From JBBRVP01 sp038246785 (GTDB lineage Bacteria > Actinomycetota > Actinomycetes > Jiangellales > Jiangellaceae): 64,000 nucleotides of DNA. Position 1 is the stretch's first letter, and the number at the start of each line of letters is the position of its first letter. The stretch spans positions 1-64,000 of the forward strand of contig JBBRVP010000005.1 of the NCBI GenBank assembly GCA_038246785.1, in the 5' to 3' direction. Both the position numbers and the translations under genes were made by a program. Below the pieces are notes generated by a model. The model did no database searches. It worked only from the letters and a program-made list of their open reading frames with translations, and was not told where the DNA came from. Below, one piece after another: positions 54,826-63,136 of this stretch.

Positions 54826-54869
54826 ACGGTCGGCCGGGCGACGGTCGGCCGGGGCGACGGTCGGCCGGG
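54826..54869. repeat. Three copies of a 13-bp GC-rich repeat
   Basis: ACGGTCGGCCGGG occurs at 54826-54838, 54841-54853 and 54857-54869, spaced 15 and 16 nt, in the non-coding gap between rskA and the PspC gene. Each unit contains the dyad CGGCCG. Function unknown. Confidence 0.8.
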
Positions 54870-54974
54870 GCCGGATCAGGGCGCGGCCAGGGTCACTCCC
54901 CGATGTGCCGCTGGTCCGCCCACCCGCATCATTGGAGAAGTCAGCGATCACCCCGGAAGAAGGCCGCCACCACC

Positions 54975-55229
54975 GTGAACGACATCCACGACACCTTCCG
55001 CCGCCAGGGCCTGGTCCGGCCGCGCGACGCCCGCATCCTTGGCGGGGTCTGCGCGGGTCTGGGCCGCCGGTTCGGCCTGGATCCCTGGCCGGCCCGGCTG
55101 CTGTTCGTGCTGCTGCTGCTGGTCGTCCCCGGCAGCCAGATCCTCGCGCACCTGGTCCTGTGGATCCTCATGCCGAGCGAGGAGTGGACCTACCCGACCG
55201 CCCCGGGGCACGCCCCGACCGCGGGCTGA
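54975..55229 (+). CDS. PspC-domain membrane protein
   Basis: An 84-residue PspC protein: RDARILGGVCAGLGRRFGLDPWPARLLFVLLLLVV is the family signature, followed by one or two membrane helices and SEEW near the end. PspC domains occur in envelope-stress and two-component systems of actinobacteria. GTG start at 54975. Stand-alone here; convergent to the acyl-CoA ligase gene. Confidence 0.85.
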   Translation: MNDIHDTFRRQGLVRPRDARILGGVCAGLGRRFGLDPWPARLLFVLLLLVVPGSQILAHLVLWILMPSEEWTYPTAPGHAPTAG

Positions 55230-55270
55230 GGCTCCCGGCCTGCGGGCCGAGCCCTCCCGCGCCGTACTCC

Positions 55271-55302
55271 CCCTTCCCGAGTCCTGCAGGACGCGGGAAG
55301 GG
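55271..55302. terminator. Bidirectional hairpin between PspC and acyl-CoA ligase genes
   Basis: CCCTTCCCG (55271-55279) and CGGGAAGGG (55294-55302) form a 9-bp stem; inside it, after an A/G mismatch, GTCCTGCAGGAC is itself self-complementary. The 32-nt structure lies 41 nt after the PspC stop and 33 nt from the ligase stop, fitting a terminator for both convergent genes. Confidence 0.55.
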
Positions 55303-55305
55303 CGG

Positions 55306-55329
55306 GTTGATCACGTTAACGTGATCAAC
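55306..55329. other. Perfect 24-bp AT-rich palindrome
   Basis: Positions 55306-55329 are an exact palindrome with half-site GTTGATCACGTT and no central spacer. It is strikingly AT-rich for this genome and sits 3 nt beyond the terminator hairpin, 5 nt before the ligase stop codon region. It does not resemble a terminator with a loop; it looks like a binding site for a symmetric protein dimer or a dispersed palindromic element. Function unknown. Confidence 0.85.
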
Positions 55330-55334
55330 TAGGG

Positions 55335-57215
55335 CTAGTGCCGGAGCACCGGGCGGAGGCGGTCGAGCACCGAGGCGTCCTCGATGGTCGACGGCGGCAC
55401 CGGGTCGCCGCCGTCGGCGATCTCCCGCATCGTCTTGCGCAGGATCTTGCCACTGCGCGTCTTGGGCAACGCCGGCACCACGTCCACCTCGTGCAGCGCC
55501 GCCACCGCGCCGATCTGCGTGCGCACCAGTGCCACCAGCTCCCGCGTGAGCTCGGCCGGGTCGGCCTCCACGCCGGACTTCAGCACGACGAAGCCGCGCG
55601 GCACCTGGCCCTTGAGCTGGTCGGCCACCCCGATCACCGCGCACTCGGCAACCGCTGGGTGTGTGGCCAGCACTGCCTCCATGCCGCCGGTGGACAGCCG
55701 GTGCCCGGCGACGTTGATGACGTCGTCCGTGCGCCCCATGACGTAGACGTATCCGTCCTCGTCGACGTAGCCGCCGTCGCCGGTCAGGTAGTAGCCGGGG
55801 TAGCTGGCGAGATAGGACTGGACGAAGCGGTCGTCGTCCTGCCAGAGCGTCGGCAGGTTTCCGGGCGGCAAGGGCGTGCGGATGCAGATCGCGCCTTCGG
55901 TGCCGCGCGGCACCTCCTCGCCGTCCGGCCCGAGCACCCGTACGTCGTAACCCGGCACCGGCACCGACGGCGAGCCGGGCTTGATCGGCATCGGCTCCAG
56001 GCCGCGCAGGTTGGAGCAGATGGCCCAGCCGGTCTCGGTCTGCCACCAGTGGTCCACCACCGGCACGTGCAGGACGTCGGTGGCCCACTCGTAGGTGTCC
56101 GGGTCGAGCCGCTCACCTGCGAGGAACAGCGTCTGCAGCGACGAGGTGTCGTAACGCGCGAGGTGCTCGGCCTTGGGATCCTCCTTCTTGATCGCCCGGA
56201 AGGCAGTCGGCGCGGTGAACAGCGCCTTGACCTTGTAGTCGGCGACCACCCGCCAGAAGGCCCCGGCGTCGGGGGTGCCGACCGGCTTGCCCTCGTACAA
56301 GATCGTCGTCGCTCCGACGAGCAGCGGAGCGTAGACGATGTACGAATGGCCGACGACCCACCCGACATCGCTGGCCGCCCAGTAGACGTCGCCCGGCCCG
56401 ATATCGTAGACGTTGCCCATCGACCAGTGCAGCGCGACGGCGTGACCGCCGTTGTCACGGACGATGCCCTTGGGCCGTCCGGTCGTGCCCGACGTGTAGA
56501 GGATGTAGAGCGGGTCGGTGGCCGCGACAGGCACGCACTCCGCCGGCTCGACGCTCGAGTCGGCCATCACCGTGGCCCAGTCGACGTCGCGCTCTCCCAT
56601 GTCGGCGACCGCTTGCGGCCGCTGCAGGACGACGCTGCGGGCCGGCGCGTGCTCGGCGAGCGAGATGGCCTTGTCGATCATCGGCTTGTACTCCACGACC
56701 CGGCTCGGCTCGATGCCGCACGAGGCGGTGAGGATCACCTTCGGGCGGGCGTCGTCGATGCGGACTGCGAGCTCGTGCGGCGCGAAGCCGCCGAACACGA
56801 CCGAGTGCACGGCGCCGATCCGCGCACAGGCCAGCATGCCGATGACGGCCTCGGGGACCATCGGCATGTAGATCACCACCCGGTCGCCGGGACCGACCCC
56901 GAGCCGGCGCAGCACGCCGGCGAACTGCGCCACCTGCTCGAGCAGCTCGGCGTAGCTGAAGCTGCGCCGGCTGTCGGTGACCGCGCTGTCGTACACCAGC
57001 GCCGGCTGGTCGGCGCGACCCGCGGCGACGTGGCGGTCCAGCGCGTTGTAGCAGGTGTTGAGCACCCCGCCGGCGAACCAGCGGTAGAACGGCTGCCGCG
57101 AATCGTCGAGGACTCGTTCCGGTGGCTTCACCCAGTCGATGTCGCGCGCTGCCTCACCCCAGAAGCCCTCGGGGTCACGGAGACTGCGCTCGTACGCGTC
57201 CTTGTAGGCACCCAT
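55335..57215 (-). CDS. prpE: Propionate/acetate--CoA ligase (PrpE-like)
   Basis: AMP-forming acyl-CoA synthetase of 626 residues activating propionate (or acetate). Core motifs: YTSGTTGRPKGIVRDNGGHAVAL, WVVGHSYIVYAPLLVGATTILYEGKP, WWQTETGW, and the acetylatable lysine in LPKTRSGKILRKTMRE near residue 585. Length and the ending GDPVPPSTIEDASVLDRLRPVL match PrpE better than the longer Acs. ATG at 57215; ATG 57227 is an alternative. No prpBCD genes are nearby, so the physiological substrate is open. Confidence 0.85.
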   Translation of the reverse strand: MGAYKDAYERSLRDPEGFWGEAARDIDWVKPPERVLDDSRQPFYRWFAGGVLNTCYNALDRHVAAGRADQPALVYDSAVTDSRRSFSYAELLEQVAQFAGVLRRLGVGPGDRVVIYMPMVPEAVIGMLACARIGAVHSVVFGGFAPHELAVRIDDARPKVILTASCGIEPSRVVEYKPMIDKAISLAEHAPARSVVLQRPQAVADMGERDVDWATVMADSSVEPAECVPVAATDPLYILYTSGTTGRPKGIVRDNGGHAVALHWSMGNVYDIGPGDVYWAASDVGWVVGHSYIVYAPLLVGATTILYEGKPVGTPDAGAFWRVVADYKVKALFTAPTAFRAIKKEDPKAEHLARYDTSSLQTLFLAGERLDPDTYEWATDVLHVPVVDHWWQTETGWAICSNLRGLEPMPIKPGSPSVPVPGYDVRVLGPDGEEVPRGTEGAICIRTPLPPGNLPTLWQDDDRFVQSYLASYPGYYLTGDGGYVDEDGYVYVMGRTDDVINVAGHRLSTGGMEAVLATHPAVAECAVIGVADQLKGQVPRGFVVLKSGVEADPAELTRELVALVRTQIGAVAALHEVDVVPALPKTRSGKILRKTMREIADGGDPVPPSTIEDASVLDRLRPVLRH

Positions 57216-57302
57216 GCGGGGCAGCATCGCGCCTGCGAGCGGCGTGACGGAAGGCTTCGCGCGGCGAGCGGATCTCAGGCTGCGACGAGCGGCCGACGCC
57301 GG

Positions 57303-57308
57303 TAGCGT
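57303..57308 (+). promoter_or_regulatory. -10 box of leaderless PPOX-protein transcript
   Basis: TAGCGT is followed by 6 nt and the GTG at 57315; no Shine-Dalgarno is present. The divergent ligase gene starts about 88 nt away. Confidence 0.45.
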
Positions 57309-57314
57309 CGACGG

Positions 57315-57713
57315 GTGGCCGTCGATCCCCGTGGGCTCTCCTCGGCGCTGCTCGGCTTCCTCACCGAGCGTCACCTCGCCACGCTGACCACGCTACGTGC
57401 GGACGGGCGACCCCACGTCGTGCCGGTCGGCTTCACCTGGGACGACGAGGCGCTCGTCGCCCGCGTCATCACGAGCCGGCGCAGCCGCAAGGCACAGCAC
57501 GCGGCCATGGGAACGCGGGCCGTGCTGTGCCAGGTGCAGGGTCGTCGGTGGGTGACCCTGGAGGGGACCGCGTCGCTGCACGGGGAGGATGCCGCGGTGC
57601 GCGACGCCGAGCGTCGCTACGCCAAGCGCTACCGCGAGCCGCGGCCCAACCCGGAGCGGATCGTCCTCGAGGTGGCCATCGACGCGGTGCTGGGCGACTG
57701 GACGCTGAGCTGA
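57315..57713 (+). CDS. PPOX-class F420-dependent-type oxidoreductase
   Basis: A 132-residue split-barrel flavin/deazaflavin-binding protein: FLTERHLATLTTLRADGRPHVVPVGFTWDDEALVARVIT and SRKAQHAAMGTRAVLCQVQGRRWVTLEG match the PPOX/Rv2061-like F420-binding group. Physiological substrate unknown. Convergent with rlmN, 15 nt between the stops. Confidence 0.82.
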   Translation: MAVDPRGLSSALLGFLTERHLATLTTLRADGRPHVVPVGFTWDDEALVARVITSRRSRKAQHAAMGTRAVLCQVQGRRWVTLEGTASLHGEDAAVRDAERRYAKRYREPRPNPERIVLEVAIDAVLGDWTLS

Positions 57714-57728
57714 TCGGCCGCGTGCCAG

Positions 57729-58925
57729 TCAGGCGTCGGCGGCCGCGAGCTGCCCGCAGGCGCCGTCGATGTCGCGGCCCCTGGTGTCGCGCACCGTGGT
57801 CGGCACGCCGGCGGCGCGCAGCCGCTCGACGAACTCGCGCTCGACGGCCGGGTCGCTCGCCGTCCAGCGCGATCCCGGCGTCGGATTGAGCGGGATCGGG
57901 TTCACGTGCACCCAGCCGCGACCGCGGCGGCGCAGCTGCTCGCCGAGCAGGTCGGCCCGCCAGGCCTGGTCGTTGACGTCGCGGATCAGTGCGTACTCGA
58001 TGCTCACCCGGCGGCCGGTCGCGACGAAGTAGCGGCGAGCGGCGTCGAGCGCCTCGGCCACCTTCCACCGGGTGTTGACCGGCACGAGCTGGTCGCGGAG
58101 CGTGTCGTCCGGGGCGTGCAGGGACAGCGCCAGCGTCACCGGCAGCCCCTCCCCGGCAAGCCGGTCGATCGCCGGCACCAGCCCGACCGTCGAGACCGTG
58201 ACCCCGCGGGCCGAGACGCCGAGGCCGTCCGGGTGCGGCTCGGTGATCCGGCGGACGGCTCCGACCACGGCCGGGTAGTTGGCGAGCGGCTCGCCCATGC
58301 CCATGAACACGACGTTGCTGACCCGTCCCGGGCCGCCCGCCACCTCCCCACGGGCGAGCGCCCGCGCGGCGGCGACGACCTGCTCGACGACCTCTGCGGA
58401 GGACAGGTTTCGGGTCAACCCGGCCTGGCCGGTGGCGCAGAACGGGCAGCCCATGCCGCAGCCCGCCTGACTGGACACGCAGACCGTCGTACGCGTTCGC
58501 GGGCCGCCGCCCTCCTCGTCACCGAGACCGGCCGTGTGCTCGCGTCGCGCGGTGCTGCCGTAGCGCATGAGCACGCTCTCGACGAGTGCGCCGTCGAAGA
58601 GCCGCCACAGCGTCTTGACCGTCGTCCCGCCATCGGCGGTCTGGGTGCGCACCGGCCTCACCAGGGCCGGCAACAGGTCGGCCACGAGCGCCTCGCGCGT
58701 CGCCGCCGGTAGGTCGGTCATCGTGGCCGGGTCCTCGACGAGCCGGTCGAAGTAGTGGGTCGAGAGCTGGCGGGCACGGAAGGGCTGCTCCCCCAGAGCC
58801 GCGACGGCCGCCCGGCGGGCACGCGGATCGAGGTCGGCGAGGTGCCGAGGGGGCTTGCCGCGCCGAGCCGCCCCGGACGTCAGCCGGAGCGCGCCGGAAG
58901 GAGTGGGCGCGGGCTGATCGGGCAT
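57729..58925 (-). CDS. rlmN: 23S rRNA (adenine-C2)-methyltransferase RlmN
   Basis: Radical-SAM methyltransferase for A2503 of 23S rRNA and A37 of some tRNAs. 398 residues: CVSSQAGCGMGCPFCATGQ with the CxxxCxxC cluster motif, FMGMGEPLANYPAVV, STVGLVPAI, LSLHAPDD, and the C-terminal catalytic Cys in DIDGACGQLA. Divergent from the phosphoketolase gene 44 nt away. In most actinobacteria rlmN directly follows cdsA. Confidence 0.95.
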   Translation of the reverse strand: MPDQPAPTPSGALRLTSGAARRGKPPRHLADLDPRARRAAVAALGEQPFRARQLSTHYFDRLVEDPATMTDLPAATREALVADLLPALVRPVRTQTADGGTTVKTLWRLFDGALVESVLMRYGSTARREHTAGLGDEEGGGPRTRTTVCVSSQAGCGMGCPFCATGQAGLTRNLSSAEVVEQVVAAARALARGEVAGGPGRVSNVVFMGMGEPLANYPAVVGAVRRITEPHPDGLGVSARGVTVSTVGLVPAIDRLAGEGLPVTLALSLHAPDDTLRDQLVPVNTRWKVAEALDAARRYFVATGRRVSIEYALIRDVNDQAWRADLLGEQLRRRGRGWVHVNPIPLNPTPGSRWTASDPAVEREFVERLRAAGVPTTVRDTRGRDIDGACGQLAAADA

Positions 58926-58969
58926 GACCTGACCAGTGTCCCACGCCGCACGAGCCGAAGGGGGCGACC

Positions 58970-61444
58970 ATGACGCAGACCCTGGACCCCGCCACTGTGA
59001 CCGCCGAGAGCGGCGGCCCGCTCAGCGCCCACGAGCTGCGCCGCATCGACCTGTGGTGGCGGGCGGCCAACTATCTGTCGGTGGGCCAGATTTACCTCAT
59101 GGGCAATCCGCTGCTCCGCGAGCCGCTGCGGCCCGAGCACGTCAAGCCGCGCCTGCTGGGCCATTGGGGGACAACCCCAGGCCTGAACTTCCTGTACGCC
59201 CACCTCAACCGGGCGATCTCCCAGCGTGACCTGGAGATGATGTACATCATCGGCCCGGGCCACGGCGGCCCGGCGCTGGTGGCGTCGGCCTGGCTGGAGC
59301 AGACCTACTCCGAGGTCTATCCGAACATCTCCTACGACGGCCATGGCATGAAGCGGCTGTTCACGCAGTTCTCCTTCCCCGGCGGCATCCCCAGCCACGT
59401 GGCACCGGAGACACCCGGCTCGGTCCACGAGGGCGGCGAGCTCGGCTACGCCATCTCGCACGCGTACGGCGCCGCGTTCGACAACCCCGACCTGGTCATC
59501 GCCTGCGTCATCGGCGACGGCGAGGCCGAGACCGGGCCGCTGGCCACGTCCTGGCACTCCAACAAGTGGCTGGACCCGGTCGGCGACGGCGCCGTGCTGC
59601 CGATCCTCCACCTCAACGGGTACAAGATCGCCAATCCGACGGTGCTGGCGCGCATCCCCGAGGAGGAGTTGGTCTCCCTCATGCGCGGATACGGCTACGA
59701 CCCGTACGTCGTCGCCGGCGAGGAGCCGGCCGAGATGCACCAGCGCTTCGCGGCCACCCTCGACGCCTGCCTGGACCGGATCGCGGAGATCCAGCACGCA
59801 GCCCGCGTGGAAGGGGCCACCAGGCGGCCGACCTGGCCGATGATCGTGCTGCGCAGCCCGAAGGGCTGGACGGGCCCCAAGGAGATCGACGGCAAGAAGG
59901 TCGAGGGCTATTGGCGCAGCCACCAGGTGCCGTTCTCCGACACCCGCTCCAACGCGGGGCACCTGGAGGCGCTGCGGGTCTGGCTGGAGTCCTACCGGCC
60001 CGAGGAGTTGTTCGACGAGGACGGCCGCCCGATCCCCGACATCGCCGACCTCCACCCGTCCGGCGAGCGGCGGATGAGCGCGAGCCCGCATGCCAACGGG
60101 GGCATGCTACGCCGACCGCTGCGGATGCCGGACTTCCGCGACTACGCCGTCGACGTACCGCACCCCGGACACGCGGTCGGCGAGGCCACCCGAACGATGG
60201 GCGCGTTCCTGCGCGACGTGATGGCCGCCAACGCCGACGCTCGCAACTTCCGGCTCTTCTCACCCGACGAGAACAACTCCAACCGCTGGCAGGACGTGCT
60301 CGACGTGACGACCCGCGCGTGGAACGCCGAGACGCTGCCGGAGGACGACTCGCTCGGCCGCGGTGGCCGGGTCATGGAGATCCTTTCCGAACACACCTGC
60401 CAGGGCTGGCTGGAGGGCTACCTGCTCACCGGCCGGCACGGCTTCTTCTCGTGCTATGAGGCGTTCATCCACATCATCGACTCGATGTTCAATCAGCACG
60501 CCAAGTGGCTGAAGGTCACCGACGAGATCCCATGGCGGCGACCGATCTCCTCGCTCAACTACCTGCTGTCCAGCCTCGTCTGGCGTCAGGACCACAACGG
60601 GTTCTCCCACCAGGACCCCGGGTTCATCGATCACGTGGTCAACAAGAAGGCCGAGGTCGTGCGGGTCTACCTCCCGCCGGACGCCAACACCCTGCTGTCG
60701 GTCACTGACCACTGCCTGCGCAGCACCCAGTACGTCAACGTCGTGGTGGCCGGCAAGCAGCCGGCCCCGCAGTGGCTGACGATGGACGAGGCAATCGTCC
60801 ACTGCACCAAGGGCCTGGGCATCTGGGAGTGGGCCAGCAACGACCAGGGGGGCGAACCGGACGTCGTCTTCGCCGCTGCCGGTGACGTACCGACGATGGA
60901 GGCCCTGGCCGCGGTCGAGATCCTGCGCGGCTGTTTCCCTGACCTGCGCATCCGCTTCGTCAACGTAATCGACCTCATGCGGCTGCAGGACGAGCGGGAG
61001 CACCCGCACGGCCTGTCCCGCGCCGACTTCGACTCGCTGTTCACCAAGGACAAGCCAGTGATCTTCGCCTACCACGGCTACCCCACGCTTATCCACCGGC
61101 TGACGTACCGGCACACCAACCACGCCAACATCCACGTACGCGGCTACAAGGAGGAAGGCACGACGACCACGCCGTTCGACATGTGCGTCCTGAACCAGAT
61201 CGACCGCTTCAACCTCGCCATCGACGCCATCGACCGGGTGCCGCGGCTGGGCGACGGCGCCGCCCACGTGCGCGAGTCCCTGCGCGACAGGCTCATCCAG
61301 CACAAGCAGTACGTCCGCACCTACGGCGAGGACATGCCCGAGATCGCCGGGTGGGTGTGGCAGTCCTCGGCCGACGAGAACCCGGACGTGGCGGCGGCCA
61401 CCGCGGCCGGGCTCATGGGCGCGACCGAGGACGACAACCGCTGA
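58970..61444 (+). CDS. xfp: Phosphoketolase (xylulose-5-P/fructose-6-P)
   Basis: Thiamin-diphosphate enzyme splitting xylulose 5-phosphate or fructose 6-phosphate to acetyl phosphate. 824 residues, full length: GHWGTTPGLNFLYAHLNR, GPGHGGPALVASAWLEQTYSEVYP, the ThDP motif GDGEAETGP near residue 182, DENNSN and the C-terminal YRHTNHANIHVRGYKEEGTTTTPFDM. AGGGGG site before the ATG. Acetate kinase or phosphotransacetylase genes are not in the window. It is oriented against the flanking rlmN and cdsA genes. Confidence 0.95.
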   Translation: MTQTLDPATVTAESGGPLSAHELRRIDLWWRAANYLSVGQIYLMGNPLLREPLRPEHVKPRLLGHWGTTPGLNFLYAHLNRAISQRDLEMMYIIGPGHGGPALVASAWLEQTYSEVYPNISYDGHGMKRLFTQFSFPGGIPSHVAPETPGSVHEGGELGYAISHAYGAAFDNPDLVIACVIGDGEAETGPLATSWHSNKWLDPVGDGAVLPILHLNGYKIANPTVLARIPEEELVSLMRGYGYDPYVVAGEEPAEMHQRFAATLDACLDRIAEIQHAARVEGATRRPTWPMIVLRSPKGWTGPKEIDGKKVEGYWRSHQVPFSDTRSNAGHLEALRVWLESYRPEELFDEDGRPIPDIADLHPSGERRMSASPHANGGMLRRPLRMPDFRDYAVDVPHPGHAVGEATRTMGAFLRDVMAANADARNFRLFSPDENNSNRWQDVLDVTTRAWNAETLPEDDSLGRGGRVMEILSEHTCQGWLEGYLLTGRHGFFSCYEAFIHIIDSMFNQHAKWLKVTDEIPWRRPISSLNYLLSSLVWRQDHNGFSHQDPGFIDHVVNKKAEVVRVYLPPDANTLLSVTDHCLRSTQYVNVVVAGKQPAPQWLTMDEAIVHCTKGLGIWEWASNDQGGEPDVVFAAAGDVPTMEALAAVEILRGCFPDLRIRFVNVIDLMRLQDEREHPHGLSRADFDSLFTKDKPVIFAYHGYPTLIHRLTYRHTNHANIHVRGYKEEGTTTTPFDMCVLNQIDRFNLAIDAIDRVPRLGDGAAHVRESLRDRLIQHKQYVRTYGEDMPEIAGWVWQSSADENPDVAAATAAGLMGATEDDNR

Positions 61445-61469
61445 CCGGCTTCCCCCCCACCCTCCGCCA

Positions 61470-61515
61470 TCAGTCAGGCCTTCACGTCGTCGCCGCGACG
61501 TCAGGGCCTGACTGA
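61470..61515. terminator. Stem-loop 1 downstream of xfp
   Basis: An 11-bp perfect stem (TCAGTCAGGCC at 61470-61480, GGCCTGACTGA at 61505-61515) encloses a second stem ACGTCG (61484-61489)/CGACGT (61496-61501). It starts 26 nt after the xfp stop. Confidence 0.6.
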
Positions 61516-61546
61516 CTGGTGGCGGCTGGGACCAGTCAGGCTCTCG

Positions 61547-61591
61547 CGTGGCGGCGGCGACGTACGGACCTGACTGATGGCCGCCGCCACG
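61547..61591. terminator. Stem-loop 2 between xfp and cdsA
   Basis: CGTGGCGGCGGC (61547-61558) and GCCGCCGCCACG (61580-61591) form a perfect 12-bp stem; the 21-nt loop carries CCTGACTG. It is 45 nt after the cdsA stop on the other strand and so could terminate cdsA transcripts. Confidence 0.6.
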
Positions 61592-61635
61592 TCCTGGTCT
61601 GACTGATCGTGTGGTGCGGGGGATCGGTCGGGCCG

Positions 61636-62502
61636 TCAGCGCACGACGGGGACCAGGACGACGAGTAGCAGCCAGGTCACCGGGGCGCTGGGCAGCAGCG
61701 AGTCGAGCCGGTCCATCATGCCGCCGTGCCCGGGCAGCAGGGACCCCATGTCCTTGATGCCGAGGTCGCGCTTGACCAGCGACTCGCCGAGATCGCCCAG
61801 TGTGGCGGTGCACACGACCGCGAGCCCGAGCAGCACGCCGGCCTGCCACGACCCGCCGAGCGGCCAGCTGACCGTCACGACGCCGGCGACCACGCAGAGC
61901 ACGAGCGAGCCGGCAAAGCCCTCCCACGACTTCTTGGGGCTCACCGTCGGCGCCATCGGGTGACGGCCGAACGTCACCCCGGCTGCGTAGCCGCCGATGT
62001 CGGAGCAGACGACGACCACCATGAAGGTGACGATGCGCCAGGCGCCGTCGTCCGGGGCGAGTAGGAGCATCGAGAAGCCGCCGAGGTACGGCACGTAGAG
62101 CGCGACCAGCACTCCCGCGGCGGTGTCGGCGCGGTAGCCGCGCACGGGTCCGCCGAGCCGCCACACGAGGACGGCCAGCCCGGTGAGCGCCAGGCCGAGC
62201 AGCTGGGCGTCGGGCCCGCCGGCGTACGCCCCGACCATGATGACGACGGCCCCCGCCACGAGCGGCACGACCGGCACCCGCACGCCGCGCACGGCGAGGG
62301 CGTTGGCGAGTTCCCACACGGCGATGACGATCGCCAGCGTCGCCACACCGAGGAAGGCGACCTTGACGACGAACAGCGACGCGAGCACCACGACCCCGAG
62401 CACCAGGCCGACGGCCAACGCAGCGGGAAGGTCTCGGCCGGCTCGACCACGCCGGCGGGCCGGTGGCCCGGGCGGCGGCTCGACCAAGGCGTCGGGGTTC
62501 AT
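61636..62502 (-). CDS. cdsA: Phosphatidate cytidylyltransferase
   Basis: Makes CDP-diacylglycerol, substrate of PgsA. A 288-residue polytopic membrane protein with the CTP-transferase signature SPKKSWEGFAGSL and, near the C-terminus, LGDLGESLVKRDLGIKDMGSLLPGHGGMMDRLDSL (S-x-x-K-R-x-x-x-x-K-D-x-x-x-x-x-P-G-H-G-G type). About seven to eight hydrophobic helices. Precedes the xfp gene and follows frr by 32 nt. Confidence 0.93.
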   Translation of the reverse strand: MNPDALVEPPPGPPARRRGRAGRDLPAALAVGLVLGVVVLASLFVVKVAFLGVATLAIVIAVWELANALAVRGVRVPVVPLVAGAVVIMVGAYAGGPDAQLLGLALTGLAVLVWRLGGPVRGYRADTAAGVLVALYVPYLGGFSMLLLAPDDGAWRIVTFMVVVVCSDIGGYAAGVTFGRHPMAPTVSPKKSWEGFAGSLVLCVVAGVVTVSWPLGGSWQAGVLLGLAVVCTATLGDLGESLVKRDLGIKDMGSLLPGHGGMMDRLDSLLPSAPVTWLLLVVLVPVVR

Positions 62503-62534
62503 GGATGCCTGCAGTTCGGCGGCCGGGCTGGAGG

Positions 62535-63092
62535 TCAGACCTCCAGCAGCTCGGCCTCCTTGTGCTTGAGGACGTCGTCGACCTGCTCGACGTACCGCTT
62601 GGTGGTCGACTCGAGCTGCTTCTCCGCGCGGACGACGTCGTCCTCACCGACCTCGCCGTCGCGCGCGAGCCGGTCAAGCGCGTCCTTGGCGTGCCGGCGC
62701 ACGTTGCGGATGGAGACCCGGGCTTCCTCCGCCTTGTGCCGGGCGACCTTGATGTAGTCGCGCCTACGCTCCTCGGTGAGCTGCGGGAACACGACCCGGA
62801 TCACGGCGCCGTCGTTCGTGGGATTGACACCGAGGTCGCTGTCGCGGATGGCGCGCTCGACGCCGGAGAGGGAGCCCTTGTCGTACGGGGTGATCGTGAT
62901 CATGTGGGCGTCGGCGACGTGGAAGGACGCGAGCTGGTTGAGCGGCGTCGGCGCGCCGTAGTAGTCGACGAGGATCTTGGAAAAGGCCGACGGGTGGGCC
63001 CTGCCGGTGCGGATGGTGGTGAGATCGTCGCGCGCGACGGCGACGGCCTTCTCCATCTTCTCCTCGGCCTCGAAGAGCGTCTCGTCGATCAC
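62535..63092 (-). CDS. frr: Ribosome recycling factor
   Basis: Dissociates post-termination ribosomes with EF-G. 185 residues, standard size, with EEKMEKAVAVARDDLTTIRTGRAHPSAFSKI, YYGAPTPLNQLAS, IRVVFPQLTEERRRDYIKVA and a charged C-terminal helix (RAEKQLESTTKRYVEQVDDVLKHKEAELLEV). 44 nt after pyrH. Classic tsf-pyrH-frr-cdsA order. Confidence 0.96.
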   Translation of the reverse strand: MIDETLFEAEEKMEKAVAVARDDLTTIRTGRAHPSAFSKILVDYYGAPTPLNQLASFHVADAHMITITPYDKGSLSGVERAIRDSDLGVNPTNDGAVIRVVFPQLTEERRRDYIKVARHKAEEARVSIRNVRRHAKDALDRLARDGEVGEDDVVRAEKQLESTTKRYVEQVDDVLKHKEAELLEV

Positions 63093-63136
63093 CAGCGGTC
63101 CTCTCGTCGTCGTCGCGCGTGGGGCGACCGTACCGC

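Larger units (their letters stand above)
61470..61605. repeat. Cluster of five CAGTCAG/CTGACTG copies forming nested palindromes
   Basis: Copies in alternating orientation start at 61471 (CAGTCAG), 61508 (CTGACTG), 61533 (CAGTCAG), 61570 (CTGACTG) and 61599 (CTGACTG). They fill the gap between the convergent xfp and cdsA genes and generate several competing stem-loops. This is denser than a simple terminator requires. Confidence 0.8.

Noticed and set aside
55306..55329. An FNR/CRP-type box
   Set aside because: Half-sites TTGAT and ATCAA are 12 nt apart instead of 4, and no promoter is nearby.
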